From positions 16,562,486 to 16,626,485 of the forward strand of contig NC_051440.1 of assembly GCF_001649575.2 (NCBI RefSeq): a DNA stretch of 64,000 bases, written 5' to 3'. Positions within the stretch are counted from its first letter, which is position 1. Each line of letters begins with the position of its first letter. Positions 46,481 through 58,862 of this stretch are shown piece by piece. The position numbers and the translations under genes are program-made. The DNA is from Kryptolebias marmoratus (taxonomy: Eukaryota > Chordata > Actinopteri > Cyprinodontiformes > Rivulidae). The notes beneath the pieces were generated by a model. That model saw only the letters and a list, made by a program, of their open reading frames with translations, was not told where the DNA came from and searched no databases.

Positions 46481-49400
46481 TGTAAAAGTTCCCTAATTTG
46501 TGATAGCATGAACTGCTATCAGATCTTTGGACTGGAGTTATTTAAAGATGGCATCAATCCACATTGATCTTAGTCCCATTCAAACTAGCTGTTAGATTAT
46601 TATTCTGATCAGAATTAAACTCTATTTTTCCAAACTCAGTCTGTTCAAATAGCTATCTACAATAAGTACGGCATTATTTGTTCATAATCTTACCCATAAA
46701 CCTCTCTTCAAAAATTTTAAGTATCACTTTAAATGCCCCAGGACTTTCAGAGAGCTAAAAGATTATATTTCATCCTTAGATCTTTTGCTTTCCACTGAGG
46801 TTTGAACTTTTATAGAGGTTAGACCCAGAAAAGAGGAAATAAAAGACTGGAAATATGTGGTCAGTCAGGAATGTTCTGCACTGTAACTTCATCCCAAAAG
46901 TTCTAAGTAATTTGAAACTACTACCTCCCAACAAGGCCGTTTTACTGAGTGAAATTCTCCCCCAAAACTTGATATGTTGGTTAGTTCAGCCTAAAAGTTG
47001 TGGTTGAAGAAAGGACCACAAAAACCCATAATCAGTGTATATGTTTCTGCTTCAAAATGCACCTTTAGAAAAGTTATCATGAACAACATAAACCAAACAA
47101 TGTTTTCATAAACTCAGGTTTATTCCTTGGTGTCTTCTAATAAAATAATTCTTATAACTAAAAGATATGAGGACTAAGATTTTATCTATTTAAAGTGTTT
47201 AGTTCTTCATTCAGAGCTAGGTACAAAGTTTGTCTTTTATGTTCAGATGAAAGATGCCATAAAATAGATTGTATAAAGAATGTTAATGTAAAATAAATAT
47301 TTTATTTTGTGTGAAGCATTCAGAACTCACAGACATCAAACACATCATCAGGTCTTTTACTAAGCAGACATCAAAGGTCGCCATTCTTTCTGGCTCCATC
47401 TGTCCTTTCATTCCTTTAGTCACTCCTCAAACGCTGGGAGTTTTCTGCTTCTTTAGGATGGGCAGTCAACAAACCGTTTCCTTTTAAAAGTAATAATAAA
47501 ATTCACTGGCCCAAAGAGGAAACAGAGTTCATGAAACAGCGTTTACTACAATCTGGGTTGGGAGGGGGTCAGACTTCTATTTTTTTTCTTTTAGTGATCC
47601 CTGAAAGTAGCTGTCAGACTTGACTTTTTCTGACTCAGTGGCGCCTAAGCTTGGCTTAATAAAACTTCACCTGGTGTGTTTGTCTTATTTTTTCTCTTCT
47701 TCTGTTCAGGAGAACAGTTCTTTTGGTAAACTGGACAAGATATACATATGTAGGTTTGACATTTATTCCTAGAATGAAACATGCTGTGTTTTAGGGCTGA
47801 ATAGTTTTACAAGAGATAGTAGAAGATTTTGCTGGAAAGCCCTGCAAAATATACATTCCTGTGAGATCTGTTGCATGCGAGTCAGCTTAGAAAGCAGGTA
47901 CAAACCCTTCATGCCTGTCAGAGTTTAACATATGATTCAGTTACTTTGTTTCAGACAGTTAAATTGACAGCATACTTCCTCAGAGCTCTATCAGATCTGA
48001 CGGTAATGGCAGCATTGTGAAAACAATCTCCTCCAAAAGCAAATAATGTAGGCATATTTGCTGTAAGGCGGGGAGGAATGATGAAAGAGAGGCATGTCAC
48101 ATGTAGTGATATGGTACATTTACTGTATCAGCCAGCTATATCCTTTTAAAAAAATTGAAGAAGGAAAGAAAGGCAGACAGGGCGGTCGGTAAACTTCAGA
48201 TAAAAAGTGATAAACAGCAGGAGATTGTGCGTTTACAGACCTGTCTTCTTCCTTCATTCAGCCTATATGTCAGCGGAATAGGTGTGACGTATGAACTGCC
48301 TGTGACTTCACACGAACACCATATTAATTCCCATTCCATGAGAAAAACAAGAATGTGTTCCTGCATTAGTGATGTCTGTGGAAACTTGCATCTGTGTGGT
48401 GTGCATGTGTGCACATGGAAACAGGAAGCTAATCAACTGAACTACATTCCATATTAATGTGATATATTACTGCTGTGGAGGCTAAATCTGATCTTCTGCA
48501 CTATCGGTAAAGGGAATTAATCTATTTCACTTTTAACTAATGACACATGTCACAGGCATGCAGATGAGATGTGTTCCTGTTGCTAACAATTTCTGGTTTT
48601 CTGTTCTGTTCTAAGCAATCATAGGATTTAAGGGGTCTATTCTACTTTTACTGTGAATTAGTATCAAGAGTGCTGTTTCCTAAAAAAAACACTGTGTAAA
48701 AGTAAAAATGTTAAAGATATTAAATTATAAAATATGCATTTTCATTTGGCCAATTCGAAACCAGATTTCTGCTGTTTTAAAACAACTTCGACAGTTTATG
48801 CAAATGCTGTTTTATATAGCTGTACACTGCCATCATTTTTGCATTAAATGATCATTTTCATACATGTCTGTGGTTATTTACACTGAAGACCATGCTGGCT
48901 GGCTTGTGTTCCATTATAATACTGTTTCATGTGCAACATATCAAGCCTAACTAAACAGAATAGCTATCTTCTGGAAGTGTATTGCAGTGTCTAAGTTGAT
49001 AAAATGACATTTGCATAAACAGCTTCGAAAATGGAGTTGTTTTTTATGGCAGAAAGCCACTAAAATCCATCCAGTCTTACTAGAAGTTAGCTTGACTTCT
49101 TTAAGAGAGCTTCTCATTATTTCTCTAAACTGAGATTGCTCTGACTGCTGTCTACTACAGGTAAGATACTGACTGATGACTCCGCAGATCCCGGTCAACA
49201 AAATTACCCAAACCATCCCTTAAAGCTACCAGTCAAAGCGCAGCCATAGATTGGAGTTAGCAATTTTGTACCAATGAGCATAAGAAGCTGTAATACATTC
49301 ACAAACCTTCATAATGAAATGTCACTTCAAAATACTAATGCGAGTTAAAAGGGTCACTGTTAATGTTTATTCCTATCTATTATAATATAGTTTTCTATTT

Positions 49401-50255
49401 GAACCATCGCAAGTTTTAGTAAGCCTGTTATAATGATTTTTAAATGGACAAGATCACATTCTTTTAATGATAGCAGTTAAGAGTTCTCAGTTTAAAAAAC
49501 CTATCCCACATAAAATAAAGACATGAAAACAATGAATGCTCTAAGAAAACACACAAACACACACACATGGATGGAGGTGACCTTGTGGTAGACACCTCAT
49601 GATTGATTACTAGCCTCAGGCTATCCCTCTCCTTAAATTTCCTGGTTTTTAACACTTGCTTCCTGCAAGAATCTTTGCTCTTTTGTGGCGTAATTAACTC
49701 ACCAGAGTGAGGTCATGATTCATGCTAAGGTCTTCCGACCACTGGAGAGGAGACCTGAGACTAAAGACAGTTTTCCAGCTGGAAGAAGCTTTGGGAAGGA
49801 GGGGGCAAAGATGGCGTGAAGGGGGCTGAAGGAATACCATGAGGAGGTTGAGGTTTGGCTCTGGAAATGCTGTTTGGCTTGCTGTCGTTCCTCGTTTCTA
49901 GTCTTTATGCTAAGTGTGGCTGTAGCTTATATAGAGTAGCAATCTGTGCAGACCAGCTCTGTCTCTGGACAGTTTGTTATTATCACAGTGGTTGTTTAGA
50001 CATTTCTAAAATTACATAGAATTGGATGACTCAATATCTCGTTATTTTTAGAAAAATCTTTATTTCTGGTGACCTGTACCCAAATTGAACTGTTACCAAA
50101 CTGTTCCTGTTTTTTTAAATGTGCTAAAGAAAAAATCAACAACAATTGAACATTCATTACTTTCTTTTATGCAGCTGGATCATTTAAAACATATCTCAAG
50201 TTGATAAAAGGCTAGAAAAGGCTTGAAAATATGCCTCATATGACTCTGTATCTTA
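46481..50255. other. AT-rich non-coding tract
   Basis: No gene recognised. About 47860-48070 and 49685-49770 are complex, non-simple stretches that may be conserved elements. The 100-codon frame at 48155-48457 has no recognisable domain. Confidence 0.4.
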
Positions 50256-50257
50256 GA

Positions 50258-50330
50258 CCAGTGATTCCCAACCCTAGTGCTGGAGCATTTTGTTTTTATT
50301 TGTATTTTACACAACATCCAATCTGGGTGG
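50258..50330 (+). mobile_element. Possible hAT MITE end
   Basis: CAGTGATTCCCAACCCTAGT followed by 'gctggagcattttg' resembles the left end of a hAT MITE known in fish (CAGTGTTTCCCAACCCTGGT, from memory). It is cut short where the SINE-like repeat begins; no right end is found. Confidence 0.35.
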
Positions 50331-50335
50331 AAAAG

Positions 50336-50692
50336 ACACACAGTGGTTACAGCTGTTGCCTCCCAGCAAGAAGATTACAGGATCACATCCTGACCTGGGG
50401 CCTTTCTGGGTGGAGTTTGCATGTTCTCCCTTTTCACACGTGGGTTTACTTCAGGTACTCTGGTTTCCTACCACAGACCAAAAACATGCAGGCTAGATTA
50501 ATTGATAACTCTAAAACTTTCCCTAGATGTATGTGGGAGCGTGAATGGTTGTTTGTCTCTATGTGGCCCTGTGATGAACTTGAGACCTGTCCAGGTCACA
50601 AGTCCACTCGCCTCTCACACAGTGACTACTGGAAATAGGCACCAGCTCCCTGCAACTCAGAAAGGAGAAGCGGGTAAAGAAAATAGATAGAA
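50336..50692 (+). mobile_element. SINE-like teleost repeat, nearly full copy
   Basis: Contains the diagnostic order 'ggagtttgcatgttctccc', 'ctactctggtttcctacc'-like, 'ccaaaaacatgcaggctaga'-like, 'gaatggttgtttgtctctat', 'gacctgtccaggtcac' and 'ataggcaccagctccctgc', ending in an AAAATAGATAG tail. The 5' end ('gtggttacagctgttgcctc ... ggatcacatcc') could be a degraded tRNA-type A/B-box promoter. This repeat is widespread in fish, from memory; exact family name not asserted. The 135-codon frame through it is not a gene. Confidence 0.75.
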
Positions 50693-50807
50693 AACATCCC
50701 AACTTTTTCAGGATTGGGGTTAAACGCAGTGTTGAAAAATGTACAGCAGTTAGTTGTCTTCCACCTTGGAGCCATGGAAATACTTTCATTAAGTTTTTGA
50801 AAAATCT

Positions 50808-51013
50808 TCAGGTACTCTTGTGTCCTCATGTAGTTTCAAAACATGTATGTTGGTTTAACTGGTGATTTAAATTTGACTGTGTCAAAGTCATTGTAGGCAT
50901 GCATGATTGATTTTTTTTGTTTGTCTTTGCATGGTTGTGATATGGACTGGCAACCTGTTCAGTCTGCATTATGCCTTCTGCCCAGTGACAGCTGGGATAG
51001 GCTCCATCCCAAA
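50808..51013 (+). mobile_element. SINE-like repeat, second copy (5'-truncated)
   Basis: Same orientation as the copy 115 bp upstream. It retains 'caggtactcttgtgtcctc', 'aaaacatgtatgttggttta', 'gactggcaacctgttcagtc' and 'gacagctgggataggctcc'. Its last segment is of the 'gacagctgggataggctcc' subtype rather than the 'ggaaataggcaccagctcc' subtype, so it is a separate insertion. Confidence 0.7.
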
Positions 51014-52093
51014 ATGTCATGCTTTAAGAAGATACTGCATAATGGGACTTTGCTTCCATGTAACAATCTGGGCCCATTCCCCTAACAAGCCACATGTTAA
51101 ATGTCCTCTGAAGTAGCACAGCTTTCCCTTAAAAAAATTAAGAGATTCTCTCACTTCTTCATTACCTGCCATAGCTGGCTTTAAATTGTATTGGTCTTTA
51201 CACATAAGACATAGTTATAATATTATGTTCTAGTCCAGCACAATGTGTTGCTTCTTTTTCGTGTTTTGTACATCTCAAAGTTGGAACTAAATGGCCTCAA
51301 ATAACCCTGTTAGCTTGCTAATTAAGCTTCTCCTTTTAACAACCATGTGGTATTGGTTTCACTCGCTCTGCTCCAATCTAATGAGCTATCCCATGGGAGG
51401 AGAAGAAATAAAAGCCTTTAGATTTATAACCATCTCCTAACTGAATCTAAGAATTGACCCTGTGATTTTGAAAGGTTAAAAATTTACTACACGCTAGCAC
51501 AAACTCAGCTAATGATCATTATCGCAGACGAAAAGCAGATAAAGGGTTTCCTTTTTCCAAACTTTATCACCACTTTACCCTTTCTTCACCCTCCTCCTAT
51601 TTCTCTCCTTCCCAAATATTGCCTATTTCCCTTAATGTGGGTTATGGTGTCACAGACTAAGGGTGTGACAAAATACACAAACAGTTTTCAGTCGGAACAA
51701 AGGAAATATTGATCATAAATATAGATTACAATACAATATATATGGCAGCTTTTGGGATGTTTTATGACAAATAAAAACCTGCGAAAGGCAACTTTATTCT
51801 ACACGCTGCTATAGTAGCAGGAGTTTATTTTCCCCACATAATTTCAATGGTTTTCAAACACATTGCTGCATCTGTATTCATGCAACGAGCCATTTAAGAT
51901 TATTGTTGCATGACACAATTTGGTGTTAAAAGCCTGTGACAGTCTGGAGAAGGGAGGTGTGCTAACATGAAGCAATGGGAAGATTACTACCACAGAATGA
52001 AATTCCACATTTAGAGCACTAATGTGCAGCTGTCCCATATGTGATCACACTCACACATATGTATGGGCTACAAGTTGCTTTCTGTTTCGGCAG
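51014..52093. other. Non-coding tract
   Basis: No gene recognised. About 51310-51430 carries GCTAATTAAGC and AACCATGTGGT in complex sequence, a possible conserved element. Confidence 0.35.
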
Positions 52094-52194
52094 CCAACAC
52101 TCTGCGGGTTAATGAGTGCCACGGTTGACGGAAACCCTCGCCACCATTCCTACCACATTATTCCGACTTTCCCAAATGCTGCTTTCACTTCACA
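52094..52194 (+). other. Candidate exon or conserved element
   Basis: TTCTGTTTCGGCAG| at the left and TTCACA|GTGAGTC at the right could be acceptor and donor. One frame (PTLCGLMSATVDG...) is open across the 101 bp. Flanking sequence up to about 52390 is also complex and non-repetitive, so a conserved non-coding element is the likelier reading. Confidence 0.18.
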
Positions 52195-53172
52195 GTGAGT
52201 CATTGTGCCGATCACTCTTCATTTCCTCTCTGGTGAAGGCTTGAGCTGTGTGGTAGCAGTCAAACTGCAGTATACAGCAGCCTGACAAACCACTCATTAT
52301 GGCCTAATGGAGGTAAAGGTGTTTTAATGACTGAGTCTGGCCTGTTCAGATGGTCAGGTGTCATGCAAGCCACTCTCTGAGGGCCTTTTTACAAATGTGT
52401 CTTATTTTTACACACACTCTAAAACCAGCATGTCTTCATCTAGTACCCCAACTGAACAACTTAAAAAGTGGCTTCACTTTTATTAATATTCCTAACTGCT
52501 GCAAATTGTTTCCAATTACTTCAAATTGGTCAATTAAATTTTCAGTTTATAGTGGGAGTGAGTTAGTTATTTAGTCACCCCAGAATGTACTGTGACCATA
52601 TTAACTTTGGACTTCTCTGTACAGATGCAGGGGCGCCACAGAAATCTGAATTTGTCTGTAATTGGGTGCCTAACTGCTCTTAATTTTCTCGATTGTTTAA
52701 AAATACTGTAACGGGGTGATTTATGGCTTCCAGCAAACCAGACGTCTACACCGAGTGTCCCCAAAGTGAAGCAGTAGATTAAAAACACCTAAGGTAGACT
52801 TGTGGGATATGGAAGTCACGCTTCACTAGCATGCACATTATCATCCACGCTCCCCTCGGGGACCAAAAGAAGGTCATGTAAATACATTCCTTTGTTTTAA
52901 TGAATAGGTGAAGAAATACAAGCTCAGTATCATCAGCCCGAGAAGGGAAATCAGTGGCACGTTAAAGAGGATTAAAAATAACCGCAGAGTTGCTAGCTTG
53001 TATCAGTAACTTGATCATACAGTCTAGCCTTATTGGCATGTCTCCTCTAACTTTATACTGTATAAAGGTTTGGCAGCCTGGAACAGATGGCAGCTGGTGC
53101 ATGATAATGTTAAACAGATTGTAGTGTTTCTGGTATTTCTTTGAAAGTATTAGGTATAACTCTGGCAGAATT
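52195..53172. other. Non-coding tract
   Basis: No recognised gene. 52195-52390 and about 52795-52990 look complex rather than simple and may hold regulatory sequence. Confidence 0.35.
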
Positions 53173-53222
53173 AAAGGGTTCACAAGACATTAAAAGGAAA
53201 GGGTTCACAAGACATTAAAAGG
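53173..53222. repeat. 25-bp perfect tandem duplication
   Basis: Two identical adjacent copies of a 25-bp unit (53173-53197 and 53198-53222) starting AAAGGGTTCACAAGAC. With no mismatches it is a recent duplication or an assembly stutter. Confidence 0.97.
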
Positions 53223-53354
53223 TCAATGACATTAGATAGTCTGTGAACATAAAACTTTGCATTATAAGAATATAGGAAGTGAAGTTATTGTCATATCTTT
53301 ATCATCTGCCACAAAAAACAGAACAAAACAAAACAAAAAAACTGGTGCAATATT

Positions 53355-53752
53355 TTTTTGCCTCTGTGTGTGTTTGTGAATCTGTGAATCCATCAATTAC
53401 TAAAACATCTTATGAATCAGTGGACAAGTTTTTATGAAACTTGCAGACCGTAATCACTGAATATGCATCTACAACTAATTAAGTTTTGAAGTCAACCATA
53501 TTAAAGATGGCTGACACAGCCAATTGACCTCAAAAGACACCAAAATGGTCTATAACTCAGCCAGTTTTACAGATGGTGATCTAAAATTTTGTGTGGTGGT
53601 AGCTGAGTCATCTGATGATATTACATCAAATGGACCATATCATTATTTTTCATTATAAGGTTTAACCAAAATGCATACAACTCATTTCTCAACATTAGAT
53701 GATTTTAGTATAACACTCTGGCTTGAAATATGACTTCAAGGAATGCTAGGCT
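53355..53752 (+). repeat. Family A interspersed repeat, copy A6
   Basis: Plus-strand single monomer with GT-rich head, 'atgcatctacaactaatta', an AAAGATGGC core, 'ctataactcagccagtttta', and the 'cttcaaggaatgctagg' end. Confidence 0.85.
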
Positions 53753-54344
53753 TTAAATTCTTTTTGTTTTCCTCCATCAGCCCTCCTCTTTTACTGTATT
53801 GTTTGAATGACCACATAACACAAGAATGGCCTAAATTAATTTGATGAATGCAGGGAGTTGAAACACTGAAGCACATACTCCTATTACCACCTCAGACAGA
53901 GCTCACCAGAATGAACTAAAACAAGCTAAATGTATCAAGAAGTTCCCAAGTCTGTACACAGATGTCATAATGAATAAGCTAATTTTCTTTTGTAGTCCAG
54001 AATTTTTCATTAAGATTGCTACACAGTGTTTACTCTCTGGAATCTGGTCAACAAATGTTTATCCTGGCATGTCAAATCCCAACTTTGTAACCAGTTCCAG
54101 TGTTTATAAAAGTGGGACCACCTCAGGGAACGAGTCCCTCACTGAGTGAATTCCAATCCTTGATAAGCCGTGAGACCTCTACGGTAAGTAAATTTAGTTT
54201 AATTGAGCCACAGGCATTGCTGTGTCTCCATCTACAGTCCCCTCAATCCTCTCTTGCTCCTATTGTGCTTTCTTTGTTCAGCCCTTCTTCTTCAAGTTTC
54301 GATTACTTTTAAGTGTAAATATGAATCACAAGTGTTGGGAAGAC
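53753..54344. other. Non-coding tract
   Basis: No gene recognised. Confidence 0.45.
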
Positions 54345-54580
54345 AGGCAGGTGTGAAGCAAAAAAAAAAAAAAATCTTGAAGAAGCTTGAGATATACCAA
54401 GGGCTGAAAGAAGAATGGTTGAAGTTATGGAGAGTCAAGGCCTCAGTGGTACCAGTGTCCATTCCAGGAACAACCTCAGAGATCTCTGTCCAGAAGAATA
54501 CAGACGTATAGGATACTGCGCACAGCCCTCTAGCAGCCAGGCCTTTAGAAGAAGACCCGAGTTTGAAGTAAAACTGGAAC
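54345..54580 (+). mobile_element. LINE C-terminal fragment, same family as 21.6 kb
   Basis: Plus-strand frame KKLEIYQGLKEEWLKLWRVK then ASVVPVSIPGTTSEISVQKN (about 54376-54500), homologous to the tail of the 21601-22530 element (KLDKYQELKKEMKKLWKVKT). A short segment between VVPV and IPGTTSE seems lost compared with the family as I recall it. It is followed by a 3' UTR piece ('agacccgagtttgaagtaaa'). Confidence 0.75.
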
Positions 54581-55808
54581 TGCTCATGTGGAATAAATAG
54601 GGCGAGATGGGAGTTTCTTTTTAATATATAATAACACGTATATTTGTTATTCCTTTCAAATCCTACCTGACAGAAAAGTCCAAAGTCTTTGTCTTGTGGA
54701 TACAGTTGAAATCTGTTTGTCCTCATGTTTCCCATTATCCCATTATTTTTCACTAAATTATTGTCCTTTACTAAATGGTGAAGGATAATGGGATCAGATA
54801 TAAAAACCTCATGTTTTTGAACCATTACCTAAGAGTTTGGATTTATGTAGTGCAAACAGCTGATGGAGGGAGGAGGTCTCCTTGATAATCTAACGCAGAA
54901 AACAGCTGTGCCTTATCACAGGCACCCCCCCCCCCACACACACACACACACACAGCTACAATCACAAACTATACAGGGGAGAATGCTGTTAGATGTGTTT
55001 TGTCGAAAGACTTACAGACAATCTGAGGCTGCATGTCAGCCACCTCCCCCTGAGGATATAGTTTACACTCCATCCTTCTGAGTTCATCTTTCTGCCTCCT
55101 CTTCCTCTTGAGAAGTACCATTGGCTCGTCAGACGAGATCCCCAGATGTTTATTTTACAAGAGAGGAATGCGAACACCTATCAAAATCTCAGACAGATCA
55201 GCTATTTCGCCTGGATGACGTGCCAAATAAAACATTTTTGTGCGGTATGTCCAGATTTGATTTGATAAAAGGTGTCCCCTTTTGACAGGTTGGTGTGATG
55301 GTAGAGGAAGTGCTGGGGTTCAAAAATTCCCAAGATCCAGTGATAATTTTGCTAAATATGAAGGTCAAGGTTGTTATTTATTCTGATTCTTGTTACAATG
55401 TTTTTGCTGACAAATTTCCCTGGTATGGTAGTCATTTTACTAAGAAATGACACGATAATCGACTGCCATTTCCAATAGGATACCACTCCTAACCTAATGA
55501 TCAGTGGTCTCCTGCTCTTTCCTGTACTTTAAAGATAAGGGCTTGGCTGAAAGCTCAACACTTTGGGAACATCTGGGTTGATCTCTAGGACATTTTAGCT
55601 AGTGCACGGAATAATTTACTTTTCAAAATAATCCCAGCTCGCTTCTTGTTTATAATGCAATACACCCATCTCTACCTGGGAAATAAAACAATCTGGAAGA
55701 AGAGATGTAACATAAGAAATAAAACAAATACGGTGCAAGGCTCAGACGATTTTCTGTCTAACACTCTGTCTAAAATTAGTGATGATTTTTAACATTTCAC
55801 ACTTTTTT
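54581..55808. other. Non-coding tract with poly-C/(CA)n
   Basis: Poly-C (54925-54935) runs into (CA)n (to 54954). A 10-bp inverted repeat, CCCATTATCC at 54731-54740 and GGATAATGGG at 54783-54792, frames a 42-bp loop. The 177-codon minus frame at 54292-54825 mostly covers antisense LINE sequence and is not a gene. Confidence 0.5.
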
Positions 55809-56132
55809 TTCTGTTGTGTTAGTATAATGTCTGATGAACCGCTGGATTGTAATGAAACTCTCAAAGTAATCACTGGATGTACATCTACAACTGATTAACT
55901 TTAACATTCAACCCAATTCAAGATGGCTTTCCCAGCTAATCCACCTTTGCAAACATTTAAATAGCTATAACACAGTCAGATACTGAGATACAATTTGACG
56001 ATGGGGGTAGCTTGGACATCCAGAGCTAACACATCTAGCAAGATCTTGCATCATTAGGTGATCTTCGTTTAAAACTCTGGCATGAAAGGCGACGGGCAAT
56101 ATACATTCCTTCAAGTAATGCTACACCTTTGA
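55809..56132 (+). repeat. Family A interspersed repeat, copy A7
   Basis: Plus-strand monomer: 'gatgaaccgctggattgtaa', 'ggatgtacatctacaactga', 'ccaattcaagatggc', and an end of 'gcgacgggcaatatacattc' plus 'cttcaagtaatgcta'. Confidence 0.85.
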
Positions 56133-57632
56133 AAAATGCCCTGTCTTTCTGTAGAGCCACATATCTTTTAGCGTTACACCGTCCATCTTTCTCCCGTGCT
56201 TACAGCTACATCCTACCTGTTTCTACTTTTGGATCTGGCCGGTCCCTCTGTGGAGCCTGTTGCTCTGTAAACCACAAAGCTGTGTGTTCCTGCTGAAAAT
56301 AAACAAATAATCCCACGCTCAGACACTTGCTACACACTAACAACGTCACAAGAAAAATAAACAAAATGCAGGCAGGGAGACAAAACAAACTAAATTAGTC
56401 TGTGTGCTTCACCTTCTTACGCTCTGATTGTATGCTTTCGCTGCAGTTTTGCCTCTAATGGGCCAGCGTGTTTAGTGTTTACCTTTGGCAGTGTGGCTTT
56501 GTGCATTGTTAAATGTGTCTTTTGAAGTGCGCCTGTGTGTATTTGGAAAATGCTGCTAATTGGGCTGCAGGTTTATTATTTTTACTCGACTGTAAAGTTT
56601 GAAGCTTTGATTTTGTTTCTGCCTCCCTGCTAGAAAAGAAGAAGTCCTGCGGTGTTGTGTGTCGGTCAGTGTTATGCGTGGGTGTGTGTTTGTGTTTATT
56701 CTCAGTTCTGTGCGAGTATTCCTCTTGTTGTGAGGACACGAATCTGTTAATAAAATCAGACAGTGAGAATATCAGGTTTTTTTTTTTTTACATTTTAAAA
56801 TTTGCTTTGTGAAAAGATAAAAGTTTCCAAGTGTATTTTCACACATAAACAGAAAGTGTTTCATTGTACGTCCCTTTAGAATCACACATTAGAGGCAACT
56901 GAGTAAGCTACATTCCCCTTGTGATCCAGGAGTATTGATGTTTTCCCAGTGCAGTCATACACTGGAGAAATGTTGACAATTGTTGGAATATAGAGTTTTT
57001 TGTGTGCACCCAAACAGGAATAATTGAAAAGACTCACTGCGTAAGGACTGAAGGTGTCTTCTTATAGAAAGAATCATTACTGTTAGTGTAGCTCTAAATC
57101 AGTTTTATTACAACTGTAAGCAATTTAAGCAATTTAAAAATCTTGTATGTTTCCTTTTTTTGTTGATCTGTTAATATTATAGAAGCGACACTATAGCATT
57201 TAAAAAAAAGACAAAGGTCCAAACATGTTCCAGTTATTCAATCAACATGTATTTGCATATATTCCTACTCGTAAGGCTCCAATGATTGTCAGCTAACAGG
57301 AAGTTGACCGCATCAAATGTCACTGTAGAAATGACTACCCGGTTTGGGTCTTACAAATAAACTTACAAATTGACGTCTGCACAAGCTGTGTGAGTGTTCG
57401 TAGTCGTCTTCACTCCTGTAAGTCTGAATCGTCTGGGAACATTCGAACCCCTACATTGCTTGTTAACTATTTTTAGTTGAGATGTAATTAATGATCCTTA
57501 TCCCTAATCACTGATAAGCAACAATCAGTGACAATTAGATCTGCTCCAGTTGTTTTAGAGTGCAACAAGCCTTGTGGCAGCTCATGTTATCAAGATTAGT
57601 AAATCAGTTCAAGCCTAGGCTGAAACTTGGAG

Positions 57633-57635
<3 letters not shown>
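56133..57635. other. Non-coding tract
   Basis: No gene recognised. Confidence 0.45.

Positions 57636-57680
<45 letters not shown>
57636..57680. repeat. (TG)n microsatellite
   Basis: About 20 uninterrupted TG units with one TGCG interruption at the end, then a further short TG run to about 57701. Confidence 0.95.
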
Positions 57681-57681
<1 letters not shown>

Positions 57682-58744
57682 AGATAGAGTTTGTGTGTGT
57701 CTGCTGAGTAGAATAGGAGCTCCCTCGGTGATCAGGCCTGGATGGCTGCCCTCTTGTCAAAGATCTTCAAGGATTATTGTGAAAATTATTAGCAGATTGC
57801 AGTGCATTCTGGTTGCTAATGCACACTACATGTGGGACTTTGTATAAGGCCATCTTCTCCAAAAACACCACAGACATAGCTGATAAGAATATGAGACATG
57901 AGACAGAAAAGATGGGAAGGTAAAATAAACATTTTGGTGTGATGTTTTAGTTGTGAAATGTAAAAAAAACCCCATAAATTCCCAGTAAAGGTGTGTCCAA
58001 TTTTGCCTTCACTTCTTCCTCAATCGTCCAACATTTTTTCATGTTTACAACTTGGCCATAAAAGTTTGCAGACTAGAAACTACAATCCAAACTGACACAA
58101 TCTTTTATAAACCAACAAAGTGGAAATTCTGCTGCCTCCCACCTCCTTCAAAGTTTAGAATCAATCCTCCATTAAAAAGATCACCCGAATTAAACATTGT
58201 GCAAATAACCTTGGCACTTTCTCCTTTCAGTCTGCTTTATTATGTCTTGCATTGCCAAGTCCCCTGGATTCAATTAAAACACAAGTCAGTCCACTCTTCA
58301 GCTAAGGTCCTTTAACACTGAATTTTCGTTGGTTTTTCACGACGCAAGTTCAACCAAGTGAGAAGGCGTATTTCAATTTAAACTCTGCTCTTTTAATAAT
58401 ACTAATTAAAATAAGTAAGTTGTGTGGAAAAAGAAAATAAAAGCCATAAAGAAACGGTCTTAAAAAAGATTTATTTACAAGGTTTCCAAGTTTTGCTGTT
58501 GATTTTTTTAAATTAGCAGGAAGCTTCAGCTATTCACCAAAAATAGTTTAACAGGGTTTGAAGCTTGTAAAAAAATATTCTGATGAATAAAGCACGCATT
58601 TTGTTCCTTGTCCTAAAACAAGGTGTTGTATTTTTGCCAGATTGCTTTATTATAGGTTTAGTGAGACAGATAAAGATAAAGAAATAATAAATTAAAACAT
58701 TACTGACAAATCATCACAATGTCAATTAATCAATTCAATCCTTT
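57681..58744. other. Non-coding tract
   Basis: No gene recognised. Confidence 0.45.
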
Positions 58745-58862
58745 TGATTACTCTGATTAGCTGTCCAGGACGGACCCCGCATCTTGCAACGGCCGCTGGA
58801 GATGGACACCAGTTCCCTATGACCCTGCATGGAAAAGCAGCTAAAGAAACGGGATAGATGGC
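58745..58862 (+). mobile_element. SINE-like repeat, 3' fragment
   Basis: Has 'gctgtccaggacggacccc', 'ggagatggacaccagttccc', 'gaccctgcatggaaaagcag' and a GGGATAGATGG tail; a 3' fragment of the family seen at 50.3 kb. Confidence 0.6.

Noticed and set aside
50231..50638. 135-codon plus-strand frame
   Set aside because: It lies within a SINE-like repeat and matches the translation of that repeat.
54292..54825. 177-codon minus-strand frame, the longest without N
   Set aside because: Its second half is antisense to a LINE fragment whose plus-strand frame matches a known protein tail; the first half is AT-rich with no domain.
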